Source of the DNA: Eutrophocola sp964503965
GTDB taxonomy: Bacteria; Pseudomonadota; Gammaproteobacteria; Pseudomonadales; Pseudohongiellaceae
Assembly (NCBI GenBank): GCA_964503965.1
Contig: CAZDCK010000013.1
Span: 9,103-73,102, forward strand
DNA: 64,000 nt
Direction: 5' to 3'
The notes below the pieces were generated by a model. That model was not told the origin of the DNA. It searched no databases and worked only from the letters and a program-made list of their open reading frames with translations. The position numbers and the translations under genes are program-made. This document shows, one piece after another, positions 44,061 to 52,699 of this stretch; the first letter of the stretch is position 1, and the number at the start of each line of letters is the position of its first letter.

Positions 44061-45335
44061 CTAGAGGCGACACAGATTCTCACTGATGGGAAACAGGTAC
44101 TTTACATCAAAAATGACATTGTTCGACCGGGTGTAGGACCTGATCTTTTCCACCCCGGCCTCCCTGAAGCAGTCATGAGATACAGCTATTACCACGGCAT
44201 CATAGGATTGAGGTGACACTTCCTCAATAAGCTCCAGCCCATATTCGTTAAGGGCACTTTTCGGATCTACCCAGGGGTCATGGATATCCACATTGGCATG
44301 GTACTCCCTGAGACCCTGAACCAGTTCCACGACTCTGCTGTTACGAATGTCCGGACAGTTTTCCTTGAATGCAAGCCCAAGGACCAGGATATTGGCGTCT
44401 ACTACATGAATCCTGTGCCGAGTCATTTCCTTGATAACTCGCTCGCTGATGTAAGTGCCCATTTCATCATTGATACGGCGTCCGGCAAGAATAACTTCAG
44501 GATGGTAGCCGATTTCCTGGGATTTGTGCGTCAGGTAGTAGGGGTCGACCCCAATGCAGTGACCACCCACAAGGCCGGGTCTGAAGTTCAGGAAATTCCA
44601 CTTGGTGCCTGCTGCCTCAAGTACCTCTTCTGTATCAATACCCAAACGGTGGAAAATAATGCTTAATTCGTTGATGAGGGCGATATTGAGATCACGCTGG
44701 GTATTCTCGATTACCTTTGAGGCTTCCGCTACCTTGATGCTACTGGCCTTGTGAGTGCCGGCCTCAATAATTCTGCCGTACAGGCTGTCAACAAACGTGG
44801 CAGCCTCTGGTGTGGAACCGGAAGTGACCTTGATGACGGTGGACAACCTATGCTTCTTGTCACCGGGGTTGATGCGCTCCGGGCTGTATCCCACATAAAA
44901 CTGCTGGTTTAACTGAAGCCCGGACTCCTGCTCCAGCAAGGGGACGCAATCTTCCTCTGTGGCGCCTGGATATACAGTTGATTCGAAAATAACGACATCA
45001 CCTTCGTCGAGGTAGCGCCCTACAAGCAAACAGGCATTTTTAAGCGGAGTCAGGTCAGGACGGTTCTGTTTGTCGACAGGTGTCGGTACCGTGATAATGT
45101 AGACATTAAATGCTTTAAGATCTTCAGGGCTTGATGAATAGTGGCCATGAACAGCAGCAGCGAGATCACTGCTATCGAGATCTTTCATGATATCGATGCC
45201 GCCAGTGAGTTGATCCACACGGTTTCTGTTGATATCGAAGCCCAAAGCAGGAAAATGCTTTGCGAATTCCACCATCAGTGGCAAGCCTACATAACCGAGG
45301 CCGATGACGGCAATCTTGCTGTTATTGATGTCCAT
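44061..45335 (-). CDS. tviB: Nucleotide-sugar dehydrogenase, TviB/VipA type
   Basis: NAD-dependent UDP-N-acetylhexosamine C6 dehydrogenase of 424 residues. The Rossmann motif IGLGYVGLP is at 11-19 and the catalytic Cys in LVGGHCIGVDPYY at C260, with FESTVYPGATEEDC conserved. The closest named type is TviB/VipA and WbpO, which makes UDP-GlcNAcA or UDP-GalNAcA for surface polysaccharide. AAGGAG precedes the ATG. No glycosyltransferase, flippase or epimerase gene is nearby, so it is an orphan here; partners must lie elsewhere. The substrate is inferred from family resemblance only. Confidence 0.88.
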   Translation of the reverse strand: MDINNSKIAVIGLGYVGLPLMVEFAKHFPALGFDINRNRVDQLTGGIDIMKDLDSSDLAAAVHGHYSSSPEDLKAFNVYIITVPTPVDKQNRPDLTPLKNACLLVGRYLDEGDVVIFESTVYPGATEEDCVPLLEQESGLQLNQQFYVGYSPERINPGDKKHRLSTVIKVTSGSTPEAATFVDSLYGRIIEAGTHKASSIKVAEASKVIENTQRDLNIALINELSIIFHRLGIDTEEVLEAAGTKWNFLNFRPGLVGGHCIGVDPYYLTHKSQEIGYHPEVILAGRRINDEMGTYISERVIKEMTRHRIHVVDANILVLGLAFKENCPDIRNSRVVELVQGLREYHANVDIHDPWVDPKSALNEYGLELIEEVSPQSYDAVVIAVSHDCFREAGVEKIRSYTRSNNVIFDVKYLFPISENLCRL

Positions 45336-45464
45336 TTACCTGCTCCTTCAATGTGGGGGCATTATAAACAAAGCAGCCTGTGAATGCGCTGAAACTATAG
45401 CGCGGAGCATTAGGAAAACAGATGGCGTGATATACTCGCCACCTTCGAAAACTGGCCAAATATT

Positions 45465-46352
45465 ATGACAAAATTCACCAAAGTCGGTATCACCGGAAGA
45501 CGTAACAGGGAAATTGCTGACTCCCTGCAACTCCTTATAGATTTTCTTCAGTCTACGGTCGACCTGGACGTTATTCTTGATACGGAAATTGAGAGCCTGG
45601 TCGATGCCGGTAAAATGCAGGTCTGTGAGATCGACCAGTTGGTGAAATCTTGTGAACTGGTGATCGTAGTGGGAGGCGATGGCAGCCTGTTACAGGTGGC
45701 TTCTATATTGGCAGAAAATGATGTACCGGTTATTGGTGTGAATCGGGGCAGGCTTGGATTCCTTACAGACATCCTCCCGGAGCAACTGGAGAGTGTGCTC
45801 TCCGACGTGCTGGCCGGGCAGTACAAGATTGAGTCCCGATTTCTGCTGGATGTTGAATCAGCGCGCGACGGCAAGCAGGTTAAATTCCTGGGTTCGGCCC
45901 TAAATGATGTCGTACTTCACCCTGGGAAGGCTGTCCAGATGATAGAGTTCTCCCTGTATATCAATGATGAGTTTGTCTATAACCAGGCTTCGGATGGGCT
46001 GGTAGTGGCAACTCCAACGGGTTCAACAGCTTACGCGATGTCTGCAGGAGGGCCGATCATGCATCCGAAGCTGGATGCACTAGTGCTTGTTCCTATTAAT
46101 CCGCATAGCCTGAGCAGCCGTCCTATTGTGGTCGATGGTAGTTGTGAACTAACGCTCATTGTAGGTGACCGGCATCATATTCTGCCCCAGGTAAGTTGTG
46201 ACGGTTCGATGAGTCACAGTTGTAATCCCGGCGATCGCATTAGCATCCGCAAGAAGGCTAAAGAACTGAAAATACTTCATCCTGCTGATTATAATTATTA
46301 CGAAACCTGTCGAAGCAAGCTGGGATGGTCTCACCGTCCAACCAACAAGTAA
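45465..46352 (+). CDS. nadK: NAD kinase
   Basis: Phosphorylates NAD to NADP with ATP. The 295 residues show the NADK motifs GGDGSLLQVA (about 69-78), NRGRLGFLTD (about 94-103) and TPTGSTAYAMSAGGP (about 185-199). It opens the conserved block nadK-rhomboid-yeaC-DUF2797-pepN, whose order matches Pseudomonas. It is divergent from tviB. The rhomboid gene starts 11 bases after its stop. Confidence 0.96.
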   Translation: MTKFTKVGITGRRNREIADSLQLLIDFLQSTVDLDVILDTEIESLVDAGKMQVCEIDQLVKSCELVIVVGGDGSLLQVASILAENDVPVIGVNRGRLGFLTDILPEQLESVLSDVLAGQYKIESRFLLDVESARDGKQVKFLGSALNDVVLHPGKAVQMIEFSLYINDEFVYNQASDGLVVATPTGSTAYAMSAGGPIMHPKLDALVLVPINPHSLSSRPIVVDGSCELTLIVGDRHHILPQVSCDGSMSHSCNPGDRISIRKKAKELKILHPADYNYYETCRSKLGWSHRPTNK

Positions 46353-46363
46353 GCGCCTGATAG

Positions 46364-47245
46364 ATGTTCAAAGTTCTTGAAGCTCCCCTTGAAGAAGACC
46401 TGAGTCAATTCAGTCGTCTGCTGTGGCAGCAAAAAATCTCCCACCGCATTATCCGCCTTGATCATAGTCAGGTACTGACGGTCACGGGACAGCAAGAGGC
46501 CATGACAGCAGTCACACTTTATAGCCAATGGCAGCGAGGAGAAGTTCTGCCGGACAAGAATGATTCGTCGGACGTAGCGGCTTATTTCAATATTCGGGAT
46601 GTCGCAATAAAACTGGCTAGCGCATTTCGCCGAGCACCTCTTTCCCTGTTCTTGATTCTGCTCTGTATTGTCCTGGCTGTTCTTGCGCCTCTTGAGTCAA
46701 TGAATGGTCTGACGCGTTCATTGTTGTATCCTGATTTCAGCTATGGCACATCGATTATTGACCTGGAAAGGGTCATGAATGACTTGCAACTGATGGTGTT
46801 CCTGAAAATGCTTAGTCCTGCTATTTTGCACGGGGGACTGGTCCATTTGTCGTTCAATATGCTCTGGCTGTGGGAGTTTGGCCGGAGAATTGAAGCAGTC
46901 CAGGCAAGTTGGGTATTGTTATTACTGATTATTATCCTGGCCCTTGTTTCCAATACGGCCCAGTACCTGTATGGCGGGTCAATATATTTTGGAGGCATGT
47001 CGGGAGTAGTCTACGGTCTTTTTGGTTACATATGGATGTGGCAGTTGTTTGATCCTGCAAAAGGGCTGGCCTTGCCGGGCGCTCTGGTGTTTTTTTTACT
47101 GCTAAGTCTGGTCATCATTACGGCCCTTGATCTGGATTTTATCGCCGACGAAGCCCATATAGGTGGTTTCCTTGCCGGTATTCTATATGGAGCTACCGTT
47201 GCCACCGTGTCTAAAGTTTGGCGTAGCAGGAATGCCATCCGATGA
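46364..47245 (+). CDS. Rhomboid intramembrane serine protease (GlpG-like)
   Basis: Intramembrane protease of 293 residues with a cytosolic N-terminal domain (about 1-75) like that of GlpG, and six or seven membrane helices after it. The catalytic pair is Ser213 in GGMSGVVYG and His265 in ADEAHIGGF, with the oxyanion-site HLSFN (H161, N165) matching GlpG H150/N154/S201/H254. It should cleave membrane-protein substrates within the bilayer; the substrate is unknown. It is part of the nadK block and its stop overlaps the yeaC reading frame. Confidence 0.93.
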   Translation: MFKVLEAPLEEDLSQFSRLLWQQKISHRIIRLDHSQVLTVTGQQEAMTAVTLYSQWQRGEVLPDKNDSSDVAAYFNIRDVAIKLASAFRRAPLSLFLILLCIVLAVLAPLESMNGLTRSLLYPDFSYGTSIIDLERVMNDLQLMVFLKMLSPAILHGGLVHLSFNMLWLWEFGRRIEAVQASWVLLLLIIILALVSNTAQYLYGGSIYFGGMSGVVYGLFGYIWMWQLFDPAKGLALPGALVFFLLLSLVIITALDLDFIADEAHIGGFLAGILYGATVATVSKVWRSRNAIR

Positions 47246-47265
47246 CGATGATGACAGGAGTAAAC

Positions 47266-47502
47266 ATGAACGATAAACCGCAGACCCTGGAAGAACTCGT
47301 GAATGCCATGACCCCGGAAATACATGAGCAGCTAAAAAGCGCTGTTGAGTTGGGGCGATGGGAAAACGGGGAGCGATTGACAGATGAACAAAAGGCTAAT
47401 TGTTTGCAGGCAATTATTGCTTACGATCAGGCAAACCTTTCACCGGAGCAGCGAGTGGGTTTCGTAAAACCGAAAGAGCAGCCCTGTGGTGATCACGAAT
47501 AA
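47266..47502 (+). CDS. yeaC: YeaC family protein (DUF1315)
   Basis: Small soluble protein of 78 residues: helical, acidic/basic mixed, with the family core TPEIHEQLKSAVELGRW and AIIAYDQANL. Function not established. I use ATG 47266, preceded by AGGAG at 7 bases. A start at 47242 would overlap the rhomboid gene. It lies between the rhomboid and DUF2797 genes in a conserved order. Confidence 0.85.
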   Translation: MNDKPQTLEELVNAMTPEIHEQLKSAVELGRWENGERLTDEQKANCLQAIIAYDQANLSPEQRVGFVKPKEQPCGDHE

Positions 47503-47517
47503 TAAATCAGGAATTTT

Positions 47518-48348
47518 ATGACCGAACTTGCGAAAGGCCAGCTTCACAAGATGCGTGCCAGGTTGGATCAGCCTGTCAGTTATTCATTGATCCTGGGTAA
47601 CGACCAGGTTTCTCTGAATGCATTGATCACAAAAAAAATTCGACTCGTATACCAAAATGAAATCCGCTGTGTTCATTGCGACCGCAAGACCAACAAGAGT
47701 TTCAATCAGGGATACTGCTATCCGTGCTTTCAGAAGCTGGCACAATGTGATAGCTGCGTCATCTCCCCGGAAAAGTGCCATTATGATGCCGGTACCTGTC
47801 GCGAACCCGTCTGGGGCGATGAGTTCTGTATGCAGGATCATATAGTATATCTGGCGAATTCTTCAGGAATTAAAGTGGGTATTACAAGGGCGTCACAAGT
47901 ACCCACCCGTTGGATTGACCAGGGGGCTGTGCAAGCACTACCTGTTATGCGTACACGCTCTCGCCAGCAGGCCGGTTTCGTTGAAGCTTTGTTCAGGCAG
48001 TACGTCACTGACCGCACCAACTGGCGAAATATGTTGAAAGGTAATATTGAGGCCGTGGATCTTGAAACTGAGCGGGATGGCCTGGTGACTCGATGTGAAA
48101 AGGAACTTGATGACCTGGAACAGCGATTTGGTATTCATGCCATTAGCCAGATTAATGGTGTTTCACCGGTAGATATCAGCTACCCGGTGGATACTTATCC
48201 GGACAAGGTCAGCTCACTGAATTTTGATAAAACACCAGAGGTTGAAGGCAGCCTGCTTGGTATCAAGGGACAATACCTGATCCTGGATACCGGGGTAATC
48301 AACCTCAGGAAATTTTCAGGTTACCTGGTTACCTTACACGAAAACTGA
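47518..48348 (+). CDS. DUF2797 family protein, cysteine-rich, with GIY-YIG-like segment
   Basis: Conserved hypothetical protein of 276 residues. The N-terminal third (about 48-105) holds nine cysteines (C51, C54, C67, C70, C77, C80, C87, C94, C104), enough for two zinc sites or one zinc site and an iron-sulfur cluster. Residues about 108-170 read VYLANSSGIKVGITR then RWIDQGA, with E156 and DRTNWR. This pattern of Y, KVGIT, R and E resembles the GIY-YIG nuclease fold as seen in T5orf172-type domains. That is my inference. No function is established for DUF2797. It always sits next to yeaC and pepN in this class, which does not explain its role. Confidence 0.8.
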   Translation: MTELAKGQLHKMRARLDQPVSYSLILGNDQVSLNALITKKIRLVYQNEIRCVHCDRKTNKSFNQGYCYPCFQKLAQCDSCVISPEKCHYDAGTCREPVWGDEFCMQDHIVYLANSSGIKVGITRASQVPTRWIDQGAVQALPVMRTRSRQQAGFVEALFRQYVTDRTNWRNMLKGNIEAVDLETERDGLVTRCEKELDDLEQRFGIHAISQINGVSPVDISYPVDTYPDKVSSLNFDKTPEVEGSLLGIKGQYLILDTGVINLRKFSGYLVTLHEN

Positions 48349-48386
48349 AACATTAATCTTTTTGAATTGAATCTATTGGAATTTTT

Positions 48387-51056
48387 ATGAAAGAGTCTCA
48401 GGGCAAGACAGTATATCTCAAGGATTATCAGCCGCCAGCCTATTTAATTGATGAAACCCATCTTACCTTCCAGCTGTTTGAAGATAAAACCCTGGTCTCT
48501 TCTGAACTGGTTTTACGCAGAAACCCTGAGGCGCCGTCAGCAGGTTCAAACGACCTTGTACTTGATGGCGTCGACCTGACCCTGCTTTCGGTATCTATTG
48601 ATGGCCGGGAACTGGGAGAAGCTGAATATTCTGTCAATGATCATGCATTGGTACTCTCGGCACTACCAGATAATTTCACCCTGTCCTGTAATACGCAGAT
48701 AAAGCCGCATGAAAATACAAGCCTTGAGGGTCTGTATAAATCTCGCACTATGTTCTGCACTCAATGTGAAGCCGAAGGGTTCAGAAAAATTACGTATTTC
48801 CTGGATCGTCCTGATGTTCTGTCCAGCTTTACTACCAGGATTGAAGCGGATAAATCCCTTTATCCTGTGTTGCTGTCCAATGGTAATAAAATTGACAGTG
48901 GCGACCTTCAGGAAGGTCGCCATTTTGCTACCTGGGAAGATCCATTCAGAAAACCAAGCTACTTATTCGCGCTGGTTGCGGGGAACCTCAAAGCAGTCGA
49001 TGACAGTTTTACCACCTGTTCGGGGCGTGAAATTGCCTTGAGCATTTTTGTGGAAGAAAAAGATCTCGACAAGTGTGATTTTGCCCTGGCGTCATTGAAA
49101 CGAGCGATGAAATGGGATGAGGATGTTTATGGCCGGGAATATGATCTGGATATTTTCATGATTGTTGCTGTGGATGATTTCAATATGGGGGCGATGGAAA
49201 ACAAGGGTCTGAATATATTCAATTCGTCTTGTGTCCTGGCAAACCCGGCAACATCCACAGATCAGGCTTTTGCGCGCATTGAAGCTATTGTTGCCCATGA
49301 ATATTTTCATAACTGGTCAGGTAACAGGGTGACCTGCCGTGACTGGTTCCAGTTAAGTCTGAAGGAGGGCTTTACGGTTTTTCGGGATTCAGAATTCTCC
49401 GCTGACATGGGCTCACGGGCTGTCAAACGAATAGAGGACGTAAGTTTTCTCCGAACTGTCCAGTTTGCCGAAGATGCCGGTCCCATGGCGCATTCTGTTC
49501 GTCCTGAGTCCTATATGGAAATCTCCAATTTCTACACGGTTACCATTTATGAAAAAGGAGCTGAAGTAGTCCGAATGCAGGCTAATCTTCTGGGTCCTGA
49601 AAGATTCAGGGAAGGCACTGACCGTTATTTTGAACGCTTTGATGGCATGGCCGTTACCACGGAGGATTTTGTAAGTACCATGGAGGAGGTTTCAGGCCTG
49701 GACCTGGGGCAGTTTAGACGTTGGTATAGCCAGGCAGGAACACCTGTGCTAGAGGTAAGTGGTGATTATGACAATGAAAACCATTCATACACACTGACGG
49801 TCGAACAGCATTGTCCACCGACCCCATCGCAGCCTGAAAAATTGCCTTTCTATATCCCCCTCACAATGGCGCTTCTGGACAAGGATGGCAATGAGCAGGT
49901 TCTGAATGTGGAGGGGCAGCAGTCGTCCACGGAACTGGTCCTGCATGTCAGTGAGCAAGCCCAGTCATTTCGCTTCACAGGTCTTAAGTCTGCTCCAGTG
50001 CCAGTTTTACTGCGTGGGTTTTCCGCCCCGGTTAAACTGCATTATCCCTATACACGAGATGACCTGATGTTGCTCATGCAACATGAAAAAGATGGCTTTG
50101 CCCGGTGGGAAGCCGGGCAGCAACTTTCACTGCAGGTCCTGCCGGATATTCAGGGTGCCATGAATGAAGGTATTGAACCTGAAGTCGATGAACGTCTTGT
50201 CAGTGCTTTCGACGGTATTCTTGAGATTGCAGCAAAAGATGATACCCAGGACAGGGCCATGCTTGCACACCTGATGCTCTTGCCCTCAGAGGCCTACCTG
50301 GCCGAACTGGCTGAAATTGCAGATGTGGATATTATTCATCATTCCCGCGAATTTTTACGTCGATACCTGGCCGTGAAGCTGGAAAACAAATTCCTGGCAG
50401 TCTATGAATCCTGTCTCAGGGATGTTCCCTACAAATACAATGCAAAAGAGGCTGCCTGCAGAAGCCTGAAAAATACGGTACTCAATTATTTATGCTGTCT
50501 CGACAAGCCGGAACATTTTGAGCGTGTCCAAAAGCAATATCGTGAAGCCAATAATATGACCGATAGTAGTTCGGCCCTGCGTTCACTGGTTAACAATCCC
50601 TCTGAATCCAGTGCGCAATTGCGTGAGAGCCTGCTGGAACATTTCTATGAAAATTGGAAGCATGAAACCCTGGTTGTTGAGCAGTGGTTCTCTATGCAGA
50701 GTGCAGCAAGTAATCCGGATAATCTGGGCGACATAAAAAAGCTGATGGAACATCCGGCTTTTGATATCAAGAATCCAAACAAGGTCCGATGTGTAATAGG
50801 TGCCTTCTGTCACAACAACGCCGTGGGATTTCACAAACTTGATGGCAGTGGCTATGATTTTCTGGCGGACCAGGTCATCGCATTGAATGCGATCAATCCA
50901 CAGATCGCATCGAGATTATTGACACCTCTCACCAGGTGGAGAAAGTTCAGTCCTGAACGCCAGGATCTCATGCAGGAGGCACTGCGCCGGGTTATGGCTC
51001 TACCTGATATCTCGCCTGATGTATATGAAGTGGTCAGTAAAAGCCTTCAGCCATGA
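48387..51056 (+). CDS. pepN: Aminopeptidase N
   Basis: Broad-specificity M1 zinc aminopeptidase of 889 residues. GAMENKG is at 268-274 and the zinc site HEYFHNWSGNR with H304, E305, H308 and downstream Glu (about 327 in SLKEGF). The N-terminal beta saddle, catalytic domain and long helical C-terminal domain fit the E. coli PepN form. It cleaves N-terminal residues from peptides in the cytoplasm. It ends the nadK-to-pepN block and its downstream gap (215 bases) precedes an unrelated transporter. Confidence 0.96.
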   Translation: MKESQGKTVYLKDYQPPAYLIDETHLTFQLFEDKTLVSSELVLRRNPEAPSAGSNDLVLDGVDLTLLSVSIDGRELGEAEYSVNDHALVLSALPDNFTLSCNTQIKPHENTSLEGLYKSRTMFCTQCEAEGFRKITYFLDRPDVLSSFTTRIEADKSLYPVLLSNGNKIDSGDLQEGRHFATWEDPFRKPSYLFALVAGNLKAVDDSFTTCSGREIALSIFVEEKDLDKCDFALASLKRAMKWDEDVYGREYDLDIFMIVAVDDFNMGAMENKGLNIFNSSCVLANPATSTDQAFARIEAIVAHEYFHNWSGNRVTCRDWFQLSLKEGFTVFRDSEFSADMGSRAVKRIEDVSFLRTVQFAEDAGPMAHSVRPESYMEISNFYTVTIYEKGAEVVRMQANLLGPERFREGTDRYFERFDGMAVTTEDFVSTMEEVSGLDLGQFRRWYSQAGTPVLEVSGDYDNENHSYTLTVEQHCPPTPSQPEKLPFYIPLTMALLDKDGNEQVLNVEGQQSSTELVLHVSEQAQSFRFTGLKSAPVPVLLRGFSAPVKLHYPYTRDDLMLLMQHEKDGFARWEAGQQLSLQVLPDIQGAMNEGIEPEVDERLVSAFDGILEIAAKDDTQDRAMLAHLMLLPSEAYLAELAEIADVDIIHHSREFLRRYLAVKLENKFLAVYESCLRDVPYKYNAKEAACRSLKNTVLNYLCCLDKPEHFERVQKQYREANNMTDSSSALRSLVNNPSESSAQLRESLLEHFYENWKHETLVVEQWFSMQSAASNPDNLGDIKKLMEHPAFDIKNPNKVRCVIGAFCHNNAVGFHKLDGSGYDFLADQVIALNAINPQIASRLLTPLTRWRKFSPERQDLMQEALRRVMALPDISPDVYEVVSKSLQP

Positions 51057-51207
51057 AATGAAGTAATGTCTATGGGGTTGAACCTCCCTGTCACTGCAAC
51101 TGAATCGTGTTGTAATGGCATATTGCCTGAATTAAGCTTGTCGTCTGTTTCGCTTTCTAAAGCCGCAGTGCCTGTCAGAATTGCGTTGGCGAAAACATAT
51201 TAACAAT

Positions 51208-51244
51208 AAAAAAACCTGCCACTCCGACGGGCACCAGAGGCAGG
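51208..51244 (-). terminator. Possible minus-strand terminator upstream of the MFS gene
   Basis: CCTGCC (51215-51220) can pair with GGCAGG (51239-51244) around an 18-base loop. On the minus strand it is followed by seven T residues, the order of a terminator. No minus-strand gene ends here, so it would serve only an antisense transcript or be chance. Confidence 0.3.
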
Positions 51245-51271
51245 ATATTTCCATAAACCCTGGGGGAAGCA

Positions 51272-52642
51272 ATGATTACAGATCCACGCCAGATACTTGA
51301 TCATTCGGCCATGAGTCGACTGCAGTACGTTATTGTTGGTTTAACCGTTGGTCTCAATGCGCTGGATGGATTTGATGTGCTCGCTATCAGCTTCGCCGGG
51401 CCGGGTATTGCCATGGAATGGGGCCTTGATAATGCCGGTCTGGGGATAGTGCTCTCCATGGAGCTAATCGGCATGGCTGTTGGCTCGGTTCTTCTGGGAG
51501 GGGTTGCTGACCGAATTGGCCGTAAAACCACCATTATGGGGTGCCTGTTTGCCATGGCTATTGGCATGTTCATGGTCACTACCACGTCAAGCCTGATGGA
51601 GCTCTCAATCTGGCGCGTCATCACTGGCCTTGGCATTGGCGGCATGCTGGCGGCAATCAATGCTGTAGTGGCAGAGTTTTCCAACCTTAAAAACCGGGCG
51701 AAGATGATTGCCATCATGACGATAGGCTATCCGGTTGGGGGAGTTGTAGGCGGGGCAATCGTTTCTGAACTAATGAAATATTTTGACTGGCGAGTCGTGT
51801 TTTATTTCGGAACGATTATGACAGTAATTTTTATTCCCCTGATTCACTTTATCATGCCGGAATCAGTACATTGGCTGACCAGAAAGCAGCCAGAAGGGGC
51901 ATTGGACAGGATTAATGCCACGTTGAAGCGGTTAGGCCATGCCGCGGCTGACCAGTTGCCTGTGATAGAGGAGGCCGCCAGAAAAGTATCTACCTCATTC
52001 CTGTTCTCGAGGGTCATGATTGCAACAACACTCCTGGTTACGGCGGCATATTTCCTGCATGTAGTTACGCTTTATTACATCCTTAAATGGACACCGAAGC
52101 TGGTCGTTGACATGGGGTTTGCTCCTAATCTTGCTGGTGAGGCTTTAATGTGGGCCAGTATTGGTGGTGCATTGGGCTGTATTTTCTTTGGAGTACTCAG
52201 TACACGTTTCAGTCTCAAATCCCTGACCATTTTCACTTTCGCTCTGGCCTGGGTCTTCACTGGGATCTTCGGCTATGCCCCAGCCGAACTGGGAACTATC
52301 AAACTTTTTGTCGCCATGGCGGGTTTCTTCGTGAATGCCGGTATTGTCGGTATGTACGCCATCCTGGCGAATGTCTTTCCAACACAGGCCAGAGCATCCG
52401 GCACTGGGTTCGCCATTGGTATTGGCAGGGGTGGTTCCGTGCTGTCCCCGATCATTGCGGGATTCCTGCTTGAAGGTGGGCTGGATTTACCCGGGGTGTC
52501 GCTGATCATGGGAGCAGGATCAATAATAGCTGCTGTTCTGTTGCTGTTTTTGAAACTGGATGCTGATGGCAGTGCGAAAGGTGCAGGTGGCGAGAAAAAA
52601 GATGAAGGCCCCCAGGGCATTGGTAGCCCGGCACCAGTCTGA
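51272..52642 (+). CDS. MFS transporter, aromatic acid:H+ symporter (AAHS) type
   Basis: Major facilitator transporter of 456 residues with 12 membrane segments. The first helix carries LDGFDVLAISF with the DGxD motif (D32, D35) that marks the AAHS family (PcaK/BenK), and the cytoplasmic loop 2-3 has GGVADRIGRKTT. It probably takes up a carboxylic or aromatic acid with protons. No catabolic genes are adjacent, so the substrate is unassigned. GGGGGAAG precedes the ATG. It is convergent with acnB across a shared terminator. Confidence 0.88.
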   Translation: MITDPRQILDHSAMSRLQYVIVGLTVGLNALDGFDVLAISFAGPGIAMEWGLDNAGLGIVLSMELIGMAVGSVLLGGVADRIGRKTTIMGCLFAMAIGMFMVTTTSSLMELSIWRVITGLGIGGMLAAINAVVAEFSNLKNRAKMIAIMTIGYPVGGVVGGAIVSELMKYFDWRVVFYFGTIMTVIFIPLIHFIMPESVHWLTRKQPEGALDRINATLKRLGHAAADQLPVIEEAARKVSTSFLFSRVMIATTLLVTAAYFLHVVTLYYILKWTPKLVVDMGFAPNLAGEALMWASIGGALGCIFFGVLSTRFSLKSLTIFTFALAWVFTGIFGYAPAELGTIKLFVAMAGFFVNAGIVGMYAILANVFPTQARASGTGFAIGIGRGGSVLSPIIAGFLLEGGLDLPGVSLIMGAGSIIAAVLLLFLKLDADGSAKGAGGEKKDEGPQGIGSPAPV

Positions 52643-52658
52643 TATTATTTTCTTGATT

Positions 52659-52690
52659 AAAAAACCGCTGCATTTGCAGCGGTTTTTTTT
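52659..52690. terminator. Bidirectional terminator between the MFS gene and acnB
   Basis: CCGCTGC/GCAGCGG core stem (52665-52671 with 52676-52682) with an ATTT loop, extended by A6/T8 flanks. It is T-rich on both strands, serving both convergent genes. Confidence 0.93.
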
Positions 52691-52699
52691 CGCGTCGTG

